Made by a program: the position numbers and the translations under genes
Shown here: positions 38,204-46,584 of the stretch, in pieces
Layout: each line of letters begins with the position of its first letter
How positions within the stretch are numbered: the first letter of the stretch is position 1
The notes under the pieces: model-generated
Database searches by the model: none
Seen by the model: the letters and a program-made list of their open reading frames with translations, nothing else
Told to the model about the DNA's origin: nothing
NCBI RefSeq assembly: GCF_000368085.1
Contig: NZ_KB849239.1
Span: 3,127,715 to 3,191,714, forward strand
Direction of reading: 5' to 3'
From: Acinetobacter nosocomialis NIPH 2119
GTDB taxonomy: Bacteria > Pseudomonadota > Gammaproteobacteria > Pseudomonadales > Moraxellaceae
DNA: 64,000 bases

Positions 38204-38311
38204 AGTATCGTATGGCAAGACTATTTACCGCCTGAGTGAAAGGCGAGCGATCTCTATAAACTAGTTAGGTTTGAGATTGAGCGCTTACAGCAACGCAGAG
38301 AATTAAAGTAA
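38204..38311 (+). pseudogene. Decayed duplicate of the rarA 3' end
   Basis: Reading the plus strand in one frame gives SIVWQDYLPPE-stop-KASDLYKLVRFEIERLQQRRELK-stop, which aligns with the RarA C-terminus FVLQDYLPPELKGTKLYESARNKREVEGERLQQRRWQQEQ. At DNA level the first block (GCAAGACTATTTACCGCCTG) differs from rarA at only two of 20 positions, and GAGCGC-TACAGCAACGC matches further on. A stop (TGA, likely from TGG) interrupts it. It lies downstream of the divergent side of the FNT gene, in the same orientation as rarA, so the two copies are imperfect direct repeats around FNT. The fragment is noncoding; I infer it came from a second, diverged rarA allele. Confidence 0.75.
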
Positions 38312-38506
38312 TGTATATGTTCTCAATGTACGTATAAGTTTCATATAGTCACCTTGAGAAGCTTCAGAAATAACCGTTTCTACTTCAGCTTGGCTCCAAC
38401 CTTGTTTCAAAGCAGAGTCGCTAAAATTAGATAAAATCACTAATGGGTTTTCACCAAAATGTATCGAGTGATTCATTAATTTCTTTTCAGGCTTAAATAG
38501 TTTCAT
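38303..38506 (-). CDS. Small conserved protein, unknown function
   Basis: The 67-residue product MKLFKPEKKLMNHSIHFGEN... has the C-terminal pattern GWSQAEVETVISEASQGDYMKLIRTLRTYT, which recalls small bacterial proteins with a WSQ-E-(I/V)-x-x-V-(x)-EA-x-(S/Q)-GDY-(x)-LI-x-TL motif, so it is probably a true gene. ATG 38506 is favoured over ATG 38518 because GGTGA lies five bases upstream. Its stop overlaps the rarA remnant. Function unknown. Confidence 0.6.
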   Translation of the reverse strand: MKLFKPEKKLMNHSIHFGENPLVILSNFSDSALKQGWSQAEVETVISEASQGDYMKLIRTLRTYTLL

Positions 38507-38652
38507 TGGATTCACCATACTTTAAATTTAATTATTGTGATGCAATTAATGTTTTTTTAGATTTTAGTGCTTTGTTTTTAGATTGTGCAAGTCATAATTT
38601 AATTAAATATACAAATCTGTCTACTTTCCTTAAATTCTTGGGTGCTGGAAAT

Positions 38653-38684
38653 AAAAAAACCGAGCTGAAATGCCCGGTTTTTTT
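38653..38684 (-). terminator. Terminator of purC
   Basis: Arms AAAAAACCG-GC and GC-CGGTTTTTT, with one mismatch and a six-base loop, lie 16 bases after the purC stop on the minus strand. Confidence 0.75.
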
Positions 38685-38699
38685 AATGAAGCTGACGAA

Positions 38700-39419
38700 T
38701 TAGATGTCAGATAAATCTACGCCTAAACGAGCAGCAACTTCTTCATAAGCTTCAACAACACCGCCTAAACCTTGACGGAAACGGTCTTTGTCGAGTTTCT
38801 TCTTAGTGTCTTTATCCCATAAACGGCAACCGTCTGGAGAGAATTCATCACCAAGTACGATACGGTCATGGAAAACACCAAATTCAAGTTTGAAGTCCAC
38901 CAAAATCATGTTGCCTTCAGCAAATAATGCTTTTAATACATCATTTACTTTATAAGTTAACACTTTCATTTGTTCTAACTGTTCAGCAGTCGCCCAACCT
39001 AAAGCAATCGCTTGAGATTCGTTAACCATTGGATCGCCTAGGCCATCATCTTTGTAGAACAATTCAAATGTAGGAGGAGTAAGCTCTTTACCTTCTTCTA
39101 CACCTAAACGACGGCATAAAGAACCAGCTGCGTAGTTACGGATTACACATTCAACAGGAATCATTTGAAGTTTTTTAACAAGAACTTCAGTTGGAGAAAG
39201 CAATTTTTCAAAATGCGTTTCGATACCTGCTTCAGCAAGCTTTTCCATGATGAAGGCGTTAAAACGGTTGTTCACCTTGCCTTTACGATCTAGTTGTTCG
39301 ATTTTTTCGCCATTGAACGCAGAGGCATCATCACGAAAGACTAAAATCAGATGGTCGGCATTGTCTGTTTCATATACAGATTTTGCTTTACCAGTATAGA
39401 GCAAGGTTTGTTTTAACAT
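38700..39419 (-). CDS. purC: SAICAR synthetase
   Basis: The 239-residue enzyme joins aspartate to CAIR in purine synthesis. The N-terminal ATP-binding fold ([25 protein letters not shown]) and the characteristic [22 protein letters not shown] and [11 protein letters not shown]...[14 protein letters not shown] motifs are intact. Length matches E. coli PurC (237). It is the last gene of the dapA-bamC-purC run; the 36-base spacing to bamC suggests one transcript. Confidence 0.97.
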
Positions 39420-39455
39420 GAGGGAACCTTTTAAAAAAAAATGCCTAGTAAACGA

Positions 39456-40058
39456 CTAGGCTGGCCAATTTTGGTAAATCTGGTTTAACACTTCCGCAGC
39501 AACATCAGGGCTTGCAAAAGTGTTGTCTGGATTAAAGAGAGCAAGGCTATGACTAGAGCCAACACCAGTCAGTTTAAGCACATAAGTTTTGTCATTTACT
39601 TTAATCGTCGCTTGATTACTGCCTTGAGCGATAACATTGTAATTTAACGTGCTCAAGGTTGCTTTGGTGTATTGCCAAATCTCGGCAGTACTTCCATCAA
39701 TTTTTAACAGTGGATTCTTATTACCATCTGTTACAAGTTGAGGGCGACTAAGCGCGCTACCTGATTGAGCAGATGTGTCTGCTGTATCAGCTTGGGTTTG
39801 TTCAGGACGTGGCAATGCAAAACGGTTGCCACGCTTGTTTTCAAACTTCGGCGCATGATCGATAGCGAGCTGGTCTACTGTTGGTGCAGGATACAAAGGA
39901 GTCGCTGGTCGTACAGTTGCATCGGCAGGGTACTCAAGCGGGGCGAGTTGCTTTGCTTTTTTATAATCTAAAGAGTGATTATTGAGTGCGAAGCGACCAC
40001 AGCCAGCTAAACTTAAGGCTGAAACTGCAAGGACTAAACCAAGACGTAATTGCATCAT
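39456..40058 (-). CDS. bamC: BamC-like outer-membrane assembly lipoprotein
   Basis: The 200-residue protein has lipobox LAGC (Cys about residue 20), then RFALNNHSLDYKKAKQLAPLEYPADATVRPATPLYPAP, which matches the BamC N-terminal region (DYLKA...LKVPPG-like), and one C-terminal helix-grip domain (about 110-200). E. coli BamC (344 residues) has two such domains, so this is a shorter, single-domain type. Identity is supported by the neighbours: dapA-bamC-purC is the E. coli order. Acts in the BAM complex at the outer membrane. Confidence 0.85.
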   Translation of the reverse strand: MMQLRLGLVLAVSALSLAGCGRFALNNHSLDYKKAKQLAPLEYPADATVRPATPLYPAPTVDQLAIDHAPKFENKRGNRFALPRPEQTQADTADTSAQSGSALSRPQLVTDGNKNPLLKIDGSTAEIWQYTKATLSTLNYNVIAQGSNQATIKVNDKTYVLKLTGVGSSHSLALFNPDNTFASPDVAAEVLNQIYQNWPA

Positions 40059-40070
40059 AAATTGCTCTTA

Positions 40071-40964
40071 TTAAATAATTCCCGCATCTTTTAGGGCATT
40101 GCGGAGAGGTTCGCGATATTGCTCAGCGAGAGGAGTGAGTGGTAAACGAATACCAGTATCAATCAGTCCCATCTCATGTAGTGCCCATTTCACAGGAATT
40201 GGGTTTGATTCGCAAAATAGAATATTGTGTAAATTTGCAATCTTATTGTTAAGCGTCTTCGCTTGTGGCTCATCTTTAGCAATTGCAACCGCGCATACTT
40301 CGCTCATTGCCTTAGGTGCAATATTTGCAGTAACCGAGATATTACCGTCTGCGCCAAGAAGCATAAGTTCCCATGCAGTTTCATCGTCACCTGAGTAAAC
40401 AGCCATTTTGCCGTTTAAAGCTTCAATTAAGGCTTTACCACGAGGTACGTCACCTGTAGCGTCTTTAATACCCACAATGTTAGGAATCTCTGCTAAACGT
40501 ACTGCTGTATCGTTTGACAAGTCTACGCCTGTACGACCAGGTACGTTATAGAGAATAAGAGGTAATTCAACAGCTTCAGCAACTGCCTTGTAGTGCTGGT
40601 AAAGGCCTTCTTGGGTTGGTTTGTTATAGTATGGCGTTACAAGTAAAGCTGCATCAGCACCGAGGTCTTTAGCAGCTTTAGTTAATTCGATTGCTTCACG
40701 GGTTGAGTTTGCACCAGTACCGGCAATAATTGGAATACGTTTATTGGCTACACGAATAATTTCTTTAATAACCTGTGTGTGCTCTTCCATGCTCAATGTT
40801 GAGGCTTCGCCGGTTGTACCGACGGCTACAATACTGTTTGTACCTTGTTCTATGTGCCACTCAACCAGCTTCTCAAGACCCTTCCAATCTACACCGCCAT
40901 CTTTCAACATGGGAGTGACAATTGCGACGATTGAGCCTTGAATGGTCTGTGCTTGCTGAGTCAT
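40071..40964 (-). CDS. dapA: 4-hydroxy-tetrahydrodipicolinate synthase
   Basis: The 297-residue aldolase condenses pyruvate with aspartate semialdehyde, the first step of the lysine/DAP branch. Schiff-base lysine is in NIVGIKDATGD, the catalytic tyrosine in LILYNVPGRTGVDLS, and VGTTGEASTLSMEEH binds the substrate. Length matches E. coli DapA (292). It starts the run that includes bamC and purC. Confidence 0.97.
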   Translation of the reverse strand: MTQQAQTIQGSIVAIVTPMLKDGGVDWKGLEKLVEWHIEQGTNSIVAVGTTGEASTLSMEEHTQVIKEIIRVANKRIPIIAGTGANSTREAIELTKAAKDLGADAALLVTPYYNKPTQEGLYQHYKAVAEAVELPLILYNVPGRTGVDLSNDTAVRLAEIPNIVGIKDATGDVPRGKALIEALNGKMAVYSGDDETAWELMLLGADGNISVTANIAPKAMSEVCAVAIAKDEPQAKTLNNKIANLHNILFCESNPIPVKWALHEMGLIDTGIRLPLTPLAEQYREPLRNALKDAGII

Positions 40965-41293
40965 TTTAAAAAATATCCTATTTATCCATCCGAATCTGAG
41001 GTAAGAAAAACAAAATGTGGGATGGTTGCAGTATTTTGATTGTCCAGTTCTAACAATAACAGATTGTTGAATGACAATTATGCAAATTATGACTGATCAG
41101 ACGCATAAGAACAATATGCTTAACTGATAAACCCTATGTAAACTTGAGCGAAACATAGAATGCCAATTTGATCATTTCAAATAAAAGACAGTAAAGATGA
41201 CAATATGGTGCAATTCTTCCAGTTTCTACTTAACACTGTCTTTTTTATGGCAAGATAAAATGCATATTTCTCCCGAATGGGACTTAAGATGGC
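40965..41293. other. Divergent intergenic region dapA / pncA with long inverted repeat
   Basis: The 329-base spacer has no gene. It contains an inverted repeat with arms AAAAGACAGT (41183-41192) and ACTGTCTTTT (41235-41244), followed by a further T run. Arms 42 bases apart could form the base of a structured RNA with a terminator-like end, or a weak terminator on the plus strand. I see no sRNA family I recognise. Confidence 0.4.
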
Positions 41294-41938
41294 ATGAAAA
41301 TGAATAAACAACCACAAAATGCGGCTTTAGTCGTAGTTGATGTACAAAATGGTTTTACGCCAGGTGGGAACTTAGCAGTTGCCGACGCCGATACAATTAT
41401 TCCAACTATTAACCAATTGGCGGGTTGTTTTGAAAATGTAATTCTTACACAAGACTGGCATCCAGATAATCATATTTCTTTTGCAGCTAACCACTCGGGT
41501 AAGCAGCCATTTGAAACTATTGAACTTGACTATGGACCACAAGTGCTTTGGCCTAAGCATTGTGTACAAGGCACGTATGATGCCGAGTTTCATCCGGATT
41601 TAAATATCCCGTCAGCTCAACTGATTATCCGAAAAGGTTTTCATGCTTATATTGATAGTTACTCGGCTTTTATGGAAGCTGACCACTCAACAATGACGGG
41701 TTTAACGGGTTACTTAAAAGAGCGCAGCATTGATACGGTTTATGTGGTTGGTATAGCTACGGACTTTTGTGTCGCATGGACTGCTTTAGATGCGGTTAAG
41801 CAAGGCTTTAAAACTTTAGTGATTGAAGATGCCTGTAAAGGCATTAATCTCAATGGCTCTTTAGAGCAGGCATGGCAAGCCATGCAGCAGCAAGGCGTTG
41901 TCCGTATTCAATCAACTGATTTGTTGAGTGAATGCTAG
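41294..41938 (+). CDS. pncA: Nicotinamidase/pyrazinamidase PncA
   Basis: The 214-residue amidohydrolase converts nicotinamide to nicotinate for NAD salvage. The catalytic Asp is in LVVVDVQNGFTPGG, the metal ligands D, H and H in TQDWHPDNHISF, Lys in VLWPKHCVQGT, and the catalytic Cys in GIATDFCVAWTALDA. ATG 41294 (MKMNKQ) is followed closely by ATG 41300, and neither has a strong ribosome site, so the start may be two residues shorter. Length equals E. coli PncA (213). Confidence 0.95.
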   Translation: MKMNKQPQNAALVVVDVQNGFTPGGNLAVADADTIIPTINQLAGCFENVILTQDWHPDNHISFAANHSGKQPFETIELDYGPQVLWPKHCVQGTYDAEFHPDLNIPSAQLIIRKGFHAYIDSYSAFMEADHSTMTGLTGYLKERSIDTVYVVGIATDFCVAWTALDAVKQGFKTLVIEDACKGINLNGSLEQAWQAMQQQGVVRIQSTDLLSEC

Positions 41939-41992
41939 AGATAGTGCCCATGTTGTTTGGGCTTTAATTGCAATTTGATATGGATGAACAGC

Positions 41993-42931
41993 ATGTCTGC
42001 ATTATTACGTTTTACTCACTTTGTTCAGAAAACGTTTGCTTTATGGGTCATCGTTTTTGCGGCATTGGCACTCTGGCAACCTGAGTTTTTTGTCTGGCTT
42101 AAAGCTTATATTCCATGGATCTTGGGCATTATTATGCTCGGCATGGGAATGACCATGACCGTTGATGACTTTAAAGGGGTATTACAAAGCCCTAAAGCGG
42201 TGTTAATTGGGGTAGTAGCACAGTTTGTGGTGATGCCCGGTTTGGCATTTGTTCTGTGTAAATTATTTAATTTGCCTTCTGAAATTGCAGTCGGCGTTAT
42301 TTTGGTAGGTTGTTGCCCAGGGGGAACAGCTTCAAACGTCATTACCTATATGGCCAAAGGCAATGTGGCTTTATCGGTCGCTTGTACATCGGTATCAACA
42401 CTCTTGGCTCCTGTGCTAACTCCTGCAATTTTCTACCTGCTTGCCAGTCAATGGTTAAAGATTGATGCAGCTTCGATGTTTATTTCAATTTTGCAGGTGG
42501 TGCTACTGCCCATTGTGATTGGTCTGATTTTGCGAACTTGGTTTAAACGTCAGGTCGAATCGTATATTCAAGTCATGCCTTTAGTTTCAGTGATTGCAAT
42601 TGTTGCGATTGTGGCAGCCATTATTGGCGGCAGTAAAGCAGCTATTTTTCAATCGGGTTTGCTCATTTTGGCGGTAGTGATATTGCATAATGGGTTTGGT
42701 TATTTATTAGGTTTTACCGCAGCTCGTTTCTTTAAATTGCCTTATGCAGACAGTAAAGCAATTGCGGTAGAAGTCGGTATGCAAAACTCAGGTTTAGGTG
42801 TGGCACTTGCAGCAGTACATTTTGCTGCTTCTCCGATTACAGCAGTACCGAGTGCTATTTTCAGTCTTTGGCATAATATTTCGGGCCCGGCGCTTGCAAC
42901 TTATTGGGCAAGTAAACACAAACAGGAATAA
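41993..42931 (+). CDS. Bile acid:sodium symporter (BASS) family transporter
   Basis: The 312-residue protein has about nine helices and the conserved family features: [47 protein letters not shown] and [16 protein letters not shown], the crossover regions where sodium binds. The family moves organic anions such as bile acids, pantoate or keto acids. I chose ATG 41993 (MSALLRFTH) with GGAT eight bases upstream; ATG 41984 is possible. Substrate unknown. It lies downstream of pncA by 54 bases. Confidence 0.88.
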   Translation: MSALLRFTHFVQKTFALWVIVFAALALWQPEFFVWLKAYIPWILGIIMLGMGMTMTVDDFKGVLQSPKAVLIGVVAQFVVMPGLAFVLCKLFNLPSEIAVGVILVGCCPGGTASNVITYMAKGNVALSVACTSVSTLLAPVLTPAIFYLLASQWLKIDAASMFISILQVVLLPIVIGLILRTWFKRQVESYIQVMPLVSVIAIVAIVAAIIGGSKAAIFQSGLLILAVVILHNGFGYLLGFTAARFFKLPYADSKAIAVEVGMQNSGLGVALAAVHFAASPITAVPSAIFSLWHNISGPALATYWASKHKQE

Positions 42932-42950
42932 CTGTATACAACACACATTA

Positions 42951-42982
42951 AAAAAAGGCCAAACGAATAGTTTGGCTTTTTT
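42951..42982 (+). terminator. Terminator of the BASS transporter gene
   Basis: Hairpin arms GCCAAAC and GTTTGGC, a five-base loop and a run of six T, 20 bases after the stop. Confidence 0.85.
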
Positions 42983-43105
42983 ATTTAAAGAACATTTTAG
43001 GGAGAGCTGAATTTAGAACTGGTATGTCTTTTGCTTTGAATTGATGCATTAAAAATAACGTGAATATCAACATAAATCGCAAAGAAAAAGATAAGGCTTT
43101 TTTTG

Positions 43106-44449
43106 ATGAACCAGATTTTTAAATTATTTATACCCATGCTTTCTAGCAATTTAATTGTAGTTTTAAGTGGATTGGTTGATATTGCGTATGTAGGGCATTT
43201 TAGCAATGATCATGTCGCCGCATTATCGGTAACCTTATCTTTATATACAGTGATTTATGTCATTGGGATGGGGATTCTGCAAGGTGTGATACTCAAGCTT
43301 TCAGAAGCATATGGTTGCCATGATTTACCGCGTATACGTCAGATTTTTATTCAAGGCATTTGGCTAATGTTATGTTCGGCATTAATCAGTATTGGCCTGC
43401 TTTACGTATTCCGTGATTTACCAAAATTATTTGGTGCATCTGAACATGTCGTTTCAATTACTAAAAACTGTATTTGGGCTTTGGTATTTATTTTACCTGC
43501 GCATTTACTGATGCGTTTATTTACAGCTTTGTCTCAGGTCACTGAAAATGCACACAAGGTTTTATTATCAGATAGTCTTTTCTTCATTCTTAAAATTATT
43601 TTGTCCTATCTTTTGATTTATGGTGTTGCTTCATTTTCAATTCCGCCACTCGGTGCGATAGGAGCTTTATTAGCCACTATTATTGTTCGGTGGTGTATGT
43701 TGGCTGTTTATTACCTGTTTTTCTTGGAGAAAGGATACATCTTTATTGAACATCCAGAGCGGTCAGTTGAAGATAGCCGACAAAGTCTGCGTATGATTTT
43801 AAAAATAGGGATACCTACCGCGATCATGGCGTTGATGGATGTTGTTGCATTTTGTTCTGTTGCTATTTTAATTTTGCCTTTCGGGAGTGTGGTGTCTGCA
43901 GCCCATCAAATTGTCGCGAGTACGGGCGGCTTCATGTTTATTTTTCCTTCCTCAATTGCCTCGGCTTATAGCATTTTGGTGTCGAGGTCTATGGGCAGCG
44001 GGAACATGGACGAAGCAAACAAAATTGCCAGACAAAGTATATGGGTAATTATGGCAGTGAGTGGCAGTCTGTCCCTGTGTTTATGGTTGGAGCGGGACTT
44101 AATTGTCACGTTCTATTCAGATGATTTGGCTGTACAGATTTTGGCAGCATCACTGCTGTTGATTGTCTGCATGTCTCATTTTCTAGATGGCTTAATGTCT
44201 TTACTAACCTCTTTGCTGCGTTGTTGGGATGTGTCGATTTTACCCATGCTGATTTTTTTAGTCGTGGTGCTATGTTTCGGATTGGGTGGTGGTTGGTGGA
44301 TGGCTTATAAAGGGCTGCACTGGGGAAGTCACTCGATTTCTGCTATGGGAATTTATGGTTTTTGGAGTATGGCAGTCATAAGCTATTTAGTAGCTTGTGT
44401 ATTGAGTGCTTTCTGTTTCCGTTTTAGAAAGCAATTAAGAGGTTTTTGA
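43106..44449 (+). CDS. MATE-family multidrug exporter
   Basis: The 447-residue protein has 12 transmembrane helices in two homologous halves, each opening with a MATE-type segment (LFIPMLSSNLIVVLSGLVDIAYVGHFS and ILKIGIPTAIMALMDVVAFCSVAILILPFG). It exports cationic compounds against sodium or proton gradients. It is not the AbeM pump, whose sequence starts differently. The ATG at 43106 follows a TTG codon; the AAGG about nine bases upstream is the likely ribosome site. Confidence 0.9.
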   Translation: MNQIFKLFIPMLSSNLIVVLSGLVDIAYVGHFSNDHVAALSVTLSLYTVIYVIGMGILQGVILKLSEAYGCHDLPRIRQIFIQGIWLMLCSALISIGLLYVFRDLPKLFGASEHVVSITKNCIWALVFILPAHLLMRLFTALSQVTENAHKVLLSDSLFFILKIILSYLLIYGVASFSIPPLGAIGALLATIIVRWCMLAVYYLFFLEKGYIFIEHPERSVEDSRQSLRMILKIGIPTAIMALMDVVAFCSVAILILPFGSVVSAAHQIVASTGGFMFIFPSSIASAYSILVSRSMGSGNMDEANKIARQSIWVIMAVSGSLSLCLWLERDLIVTFYSDDLAVQILAASLLLIVCMSHFLDGLMSLLTSLLRCWDVSILPMLIFLVVVLCFGLGGGWWMAYKGLHWGSHSISAMGIYGFWSMAVISYLVACVLSAFCFRFRKQLRGF

Positions 44450-44469
44450 TTAGGTAAATCAACACAACC

Positions 44470-44940
44470 TTAAAGAGGATGTGTTGCTAACCATTCTTCA
44501 ATCTCATTTTCAGAAATTACTTCAAAGCCATGGCGCTGTAACAGTGCTGTGGTAATCCCTACACCTGTAATTCTCTCACCTTGAAAAGTACCGTTATAAA
44601 TTTTTTGGCTACCGCAAGACGGACTATTTTCTTTTAAAACCACGCAAGTTGCTTGTATTTGCCGTGCAATTTCTAAAGTACGGTAGGCGCCTTTTAAATA
44701 TAGCTCAGTTACATCTAAACTAGATGAATCCGCGATTTTTGCCTTGCCATCAAGTACATCTTGACCTGTTCCTCCCACAATTTCTGCGGGTAGACGAGGG
44801 GTGCTAAATCCACCTAATAACTCTGGGCAAAGTGCATGGGCTTTTTTATTTAAAAATAACTGCTGAAGCGTAGTGTGCAAGCAAGAGCGCCCATCGTAGC
44901 GTACAGGCTCCCCAATTAAACAGGCACTGATTAAAAGCAT
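44470..44940 (-). CDS. DUF523 protein
   Basis: The 156-residue protein matches DUF523 with LLISACLIGEPVRYDGRSC (cysteine near residue 7), LCPELLGGFSTPRLPAEI and VVLKENSPSCGSQKIYNG. The three conserved cysteines may bind metal or an Fe-S cluster; a function has not been settled. It converges on the MATE gene; a hairpin at about 44461-44489 (arms CAACACA and TGTGTTG) may end both. Confidence 0.9.
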   Translation of the reverse strand: MLLISACLIGEPVRYDGRSCLHTTLQQLFLNKKAHALCPELLGGFSTPRLPAEIVGGTGQDVLDGKAKIADSSSLDVTELYLKGAYRTLEIARQIQATCVVLKENSPSCGSQKIYNGTFQGERITGVGITTALLQRHGFEVISENEIEEWLATHPL

Positions 44941-45030
44941 GGGTTTTCCGTCATTAGAACTTTAAAAGCCATGTGAGTGTACCCAATGATTTATAAAATA
45001 TGAAATCTAAAACAAGTACAAACAAATGGC

Positions 45031-45051
45031 GTAATTTGATTAATAAATTAC
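45031..45051. promoter_or_regulatory. Palindrome GTAATTT-N7-AAATTAC, possible IclR operator
   Basis: Perfect 7-bp arms with a seven-base spacer. A related palindrome (ACGTAATTT, nine-base spacer, AAATTACGT) lies before the aromatic permease at 50464-50490, so this could be a shared operator of the tyrosine locus. Confidence 0.5.
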
Positions 45052-45060
45052 ACAATTCAT

Positions 45061-45089
45061 AATTAAATTATGTATTGCATAATTTAATT
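45061..45089. promoter_or_regulatory. Perfect 12-bp-arm palindrome, candidate operator of hpd
   Basis: Arms AATTAAATTATG and CATAATTTAATT flank TATTG. The core ATTATGTATTGCATAAT (45067-45083), read on the other strand, differs at one base from ATTACGCAATACATAAT in the fahA/permease spacer (50324-50340). A shared regulator is likely; the IclR protein encoded at 46585-47364 is the natural candidate. Confidence 0.65.
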
Positions 45090-45244
45090 GTTTTTAGTAG
45101 CATCTGTTTTAAGGTAAATGGCCATTGGAGGACCAACAAGGATGTTGGCCTCCATAAATCTAGGAATGACTTTAGGAAAAGACGATTTTTAAAGGATTAT
45201 TGAAAAATCTCAATCGTACTTTTAGATAAGAAAGGACAGTGTGT

Positions 45245-45444
45245 ATGGAAAACAAAGACCATATAGAAGGGAAATTAATCATCGGCTTTGCGCTCATTCA
45301 ATCTTCGTTTTAGTTATTGGTTTTTTTCTCATAGGATGCGTTGGGCTAAGGCATTTTGACGGTTCAAACACTCTCCCAGCAAATACGTATTCTATAGAGA
45401 AAGGAGCTGACCAGATCAGCATGAGAAGTAAACGGATCAGGTAA
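45245..45444 (+). pseudogene. Possible frameshifted small membrane protein gene
   Basis: ATG 45245, with AAGGACA eight bases upstream, opens MENKDHIEGKLIIGFALIQSSF and stops at 45313. In the -1 frame the same stretch continues as HSIFVLVIGFFLIGCVGLRHFDGSNTLPANTYSIEKG to a stop at 45444, 18 bases before hpd. Joined near 45295-45301 they would make a plausible roughly 65-residue single-helix protein, so a one-base indel may have split a small gene. I do not recognise it, and both reading frames could be chance. Confidence 0.3.
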
Positions 45445-45462
45445 TTACCAGAGGGAAACTAG

Positions 45463-46518
45463 ATGGATATTTTAGAGAACCCATTAGAATTATGCGGTTT
45501 TGCATTTATTGAGTTTGTTTCAAAAGAAAATGAATTAGATCCAATTTTTGAAACAATCGGCTTTTCAAAAGTAGCCAAGCATAAATCGAAAAAAGCGTAC
45601 TTATGGCGTCAAGGAAATATCAATATTATCCTGAATTATCAGCCAGAATCTTATGCTTCATTCTTTTTTAATGAGCATGGTCCATCTGCTTGCGCAATGG
45701 GATTCAAAACTCGTGATGCGGCAAAAGCTTTTAAAAAGGCTGTTGAACTTGGTGCAGAACCAATGTATTCGAATGTTGGGCCAATGGAGCTTAACATTCC
45801 GGCAATTAAAGGTATTGGTGGCATGCCAATCTTCTTAGTTGACCGCGACATTTATGAAAATGACTTTATTTTCTTTGATGATACCCAGCGTAACCCTGAA
45901 GGTGCGGGCTTAAAAGAAATTGACCACTTAACTCATAACGTCTACAAAGGCCGTATGGAGTACTGGGCGAACTTCTACGAGAAGATTTTTAACTTCCAAG
46001 AAATTCGTTACTTCGACATTAAAGGTGAATATACAGGTTTAACATCTAAAGCATTAACTGCTCCAGATGGCATGATCCGTATTCCTTTAAATGAAGATTC
46101 AGACAAAGGTAACGGCCAAATTGCAGAATTCTTAGCTGATTTTAATGGCGAAGGTATTCAGCATATTGCATTTATTTGTGATGACTTAATTTCGACTTGG
46201 GATAAGTTAAAAGGCTTGGGTCTGCAATTTATGACTCCACCGCCAAACACGTATTATGAAATGTTGGAAGATCGCTTACCTGAGCATGGCGAACCGACTG
46301 ATGAATTAAAACAGCGCGGTATTTTGCTTGATGGTAATACTAAAGATGGTCAGAAGAAGCTTTTATTGCAAATCTTCTCTCAAAATATGATTGGGCCAGT
46401 TTTCTTCGAATTTATTCAACGTAAAGATGACGATGGTTTTGGTGAAGGTAACTTCAAGGCATTGTTTGAATCGATTGAACGTGACCAAATTCGCCGTGGT
46501 GTTCTCGAAGCAAAATAA
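45463..46518 (+). CDS. hpd: 4-hydroxyphenylpyruvate dioxygenase
   Basis: The 351-residue non-heme iron enzyme makes homogentisate from 4-hydroxyphenylpyruvate, the second step of tyrosine breakdown. It has two VOC domains; the iron ligands are visible in the C-terminal one as His in EIDHLTHNV, His in [13 protein letters not shown] and Glu in [20 protein letters not shown]. Length matches bacterial HPPDs (about 357). GAGGGAAACTAG precedes the ATG. It converges on the iclR gene with a terminator between them. Confidence 0.97.
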   Translation: MDILENPLELCGFAFIEFVSKENELDPIFETIGFSKVAKHKSKKAYLWRQGNINIILNYQPESYASFFFNEHGPSACAMGFKTRDAAKAFKKAVELGAEPMYSNVGPMELNIPAIKGIGGMPIFLVDRDIYENDFIFFDDTQRNPEGAGLKEIDHLTHNVYKGRMEYWANFYEKIFNFQEIRYFDIKGEYTGLTSKALTAPDGMIRIPLNEDSDKGNGQIAEFLADFNGEGIQHIAFICDDLISTWDKLKGLGLQFMTPPPNTYYEMLEDRLPEHGEPTDELKQRGILLDGNTKDGQKKLLLQIFSQNMIGPVFFEFIQRKDDDGFGEGNFKALFESIERDQIRRGVLEAK

Positions 46519-46540
46519 GTTTTGCTTTGTCTCTAATCTA

Positions 46541-46572
46541 AAAAAACCAAGAGCAATGCTCTTGGTTTTTTT
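46541..46572. terminator. Bidirectional terminator between hpd and iclR gene
   Basis: Arms AAACCAAGAGCA and TGCTCTTGGTTT, flanked by A and T runs, separate the convergent hpd and IclR genes. Confidence 0.9.
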
Positions 46573-46584
46573 ATAGCTATTGAT

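Larger units (their letters stand above)
44941..45462. other. hpd upstream region with operators and a small ORF
   Basis: The 522-base gap holds the two palindromes described at 45031-45051 and 45061-45089 and a candidate small coding region at 45245-45444, all upstream of hpd. The rest, including the stretch 45100-45240, shows no gene or hairpin that I can support. Confidence 0.5.
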
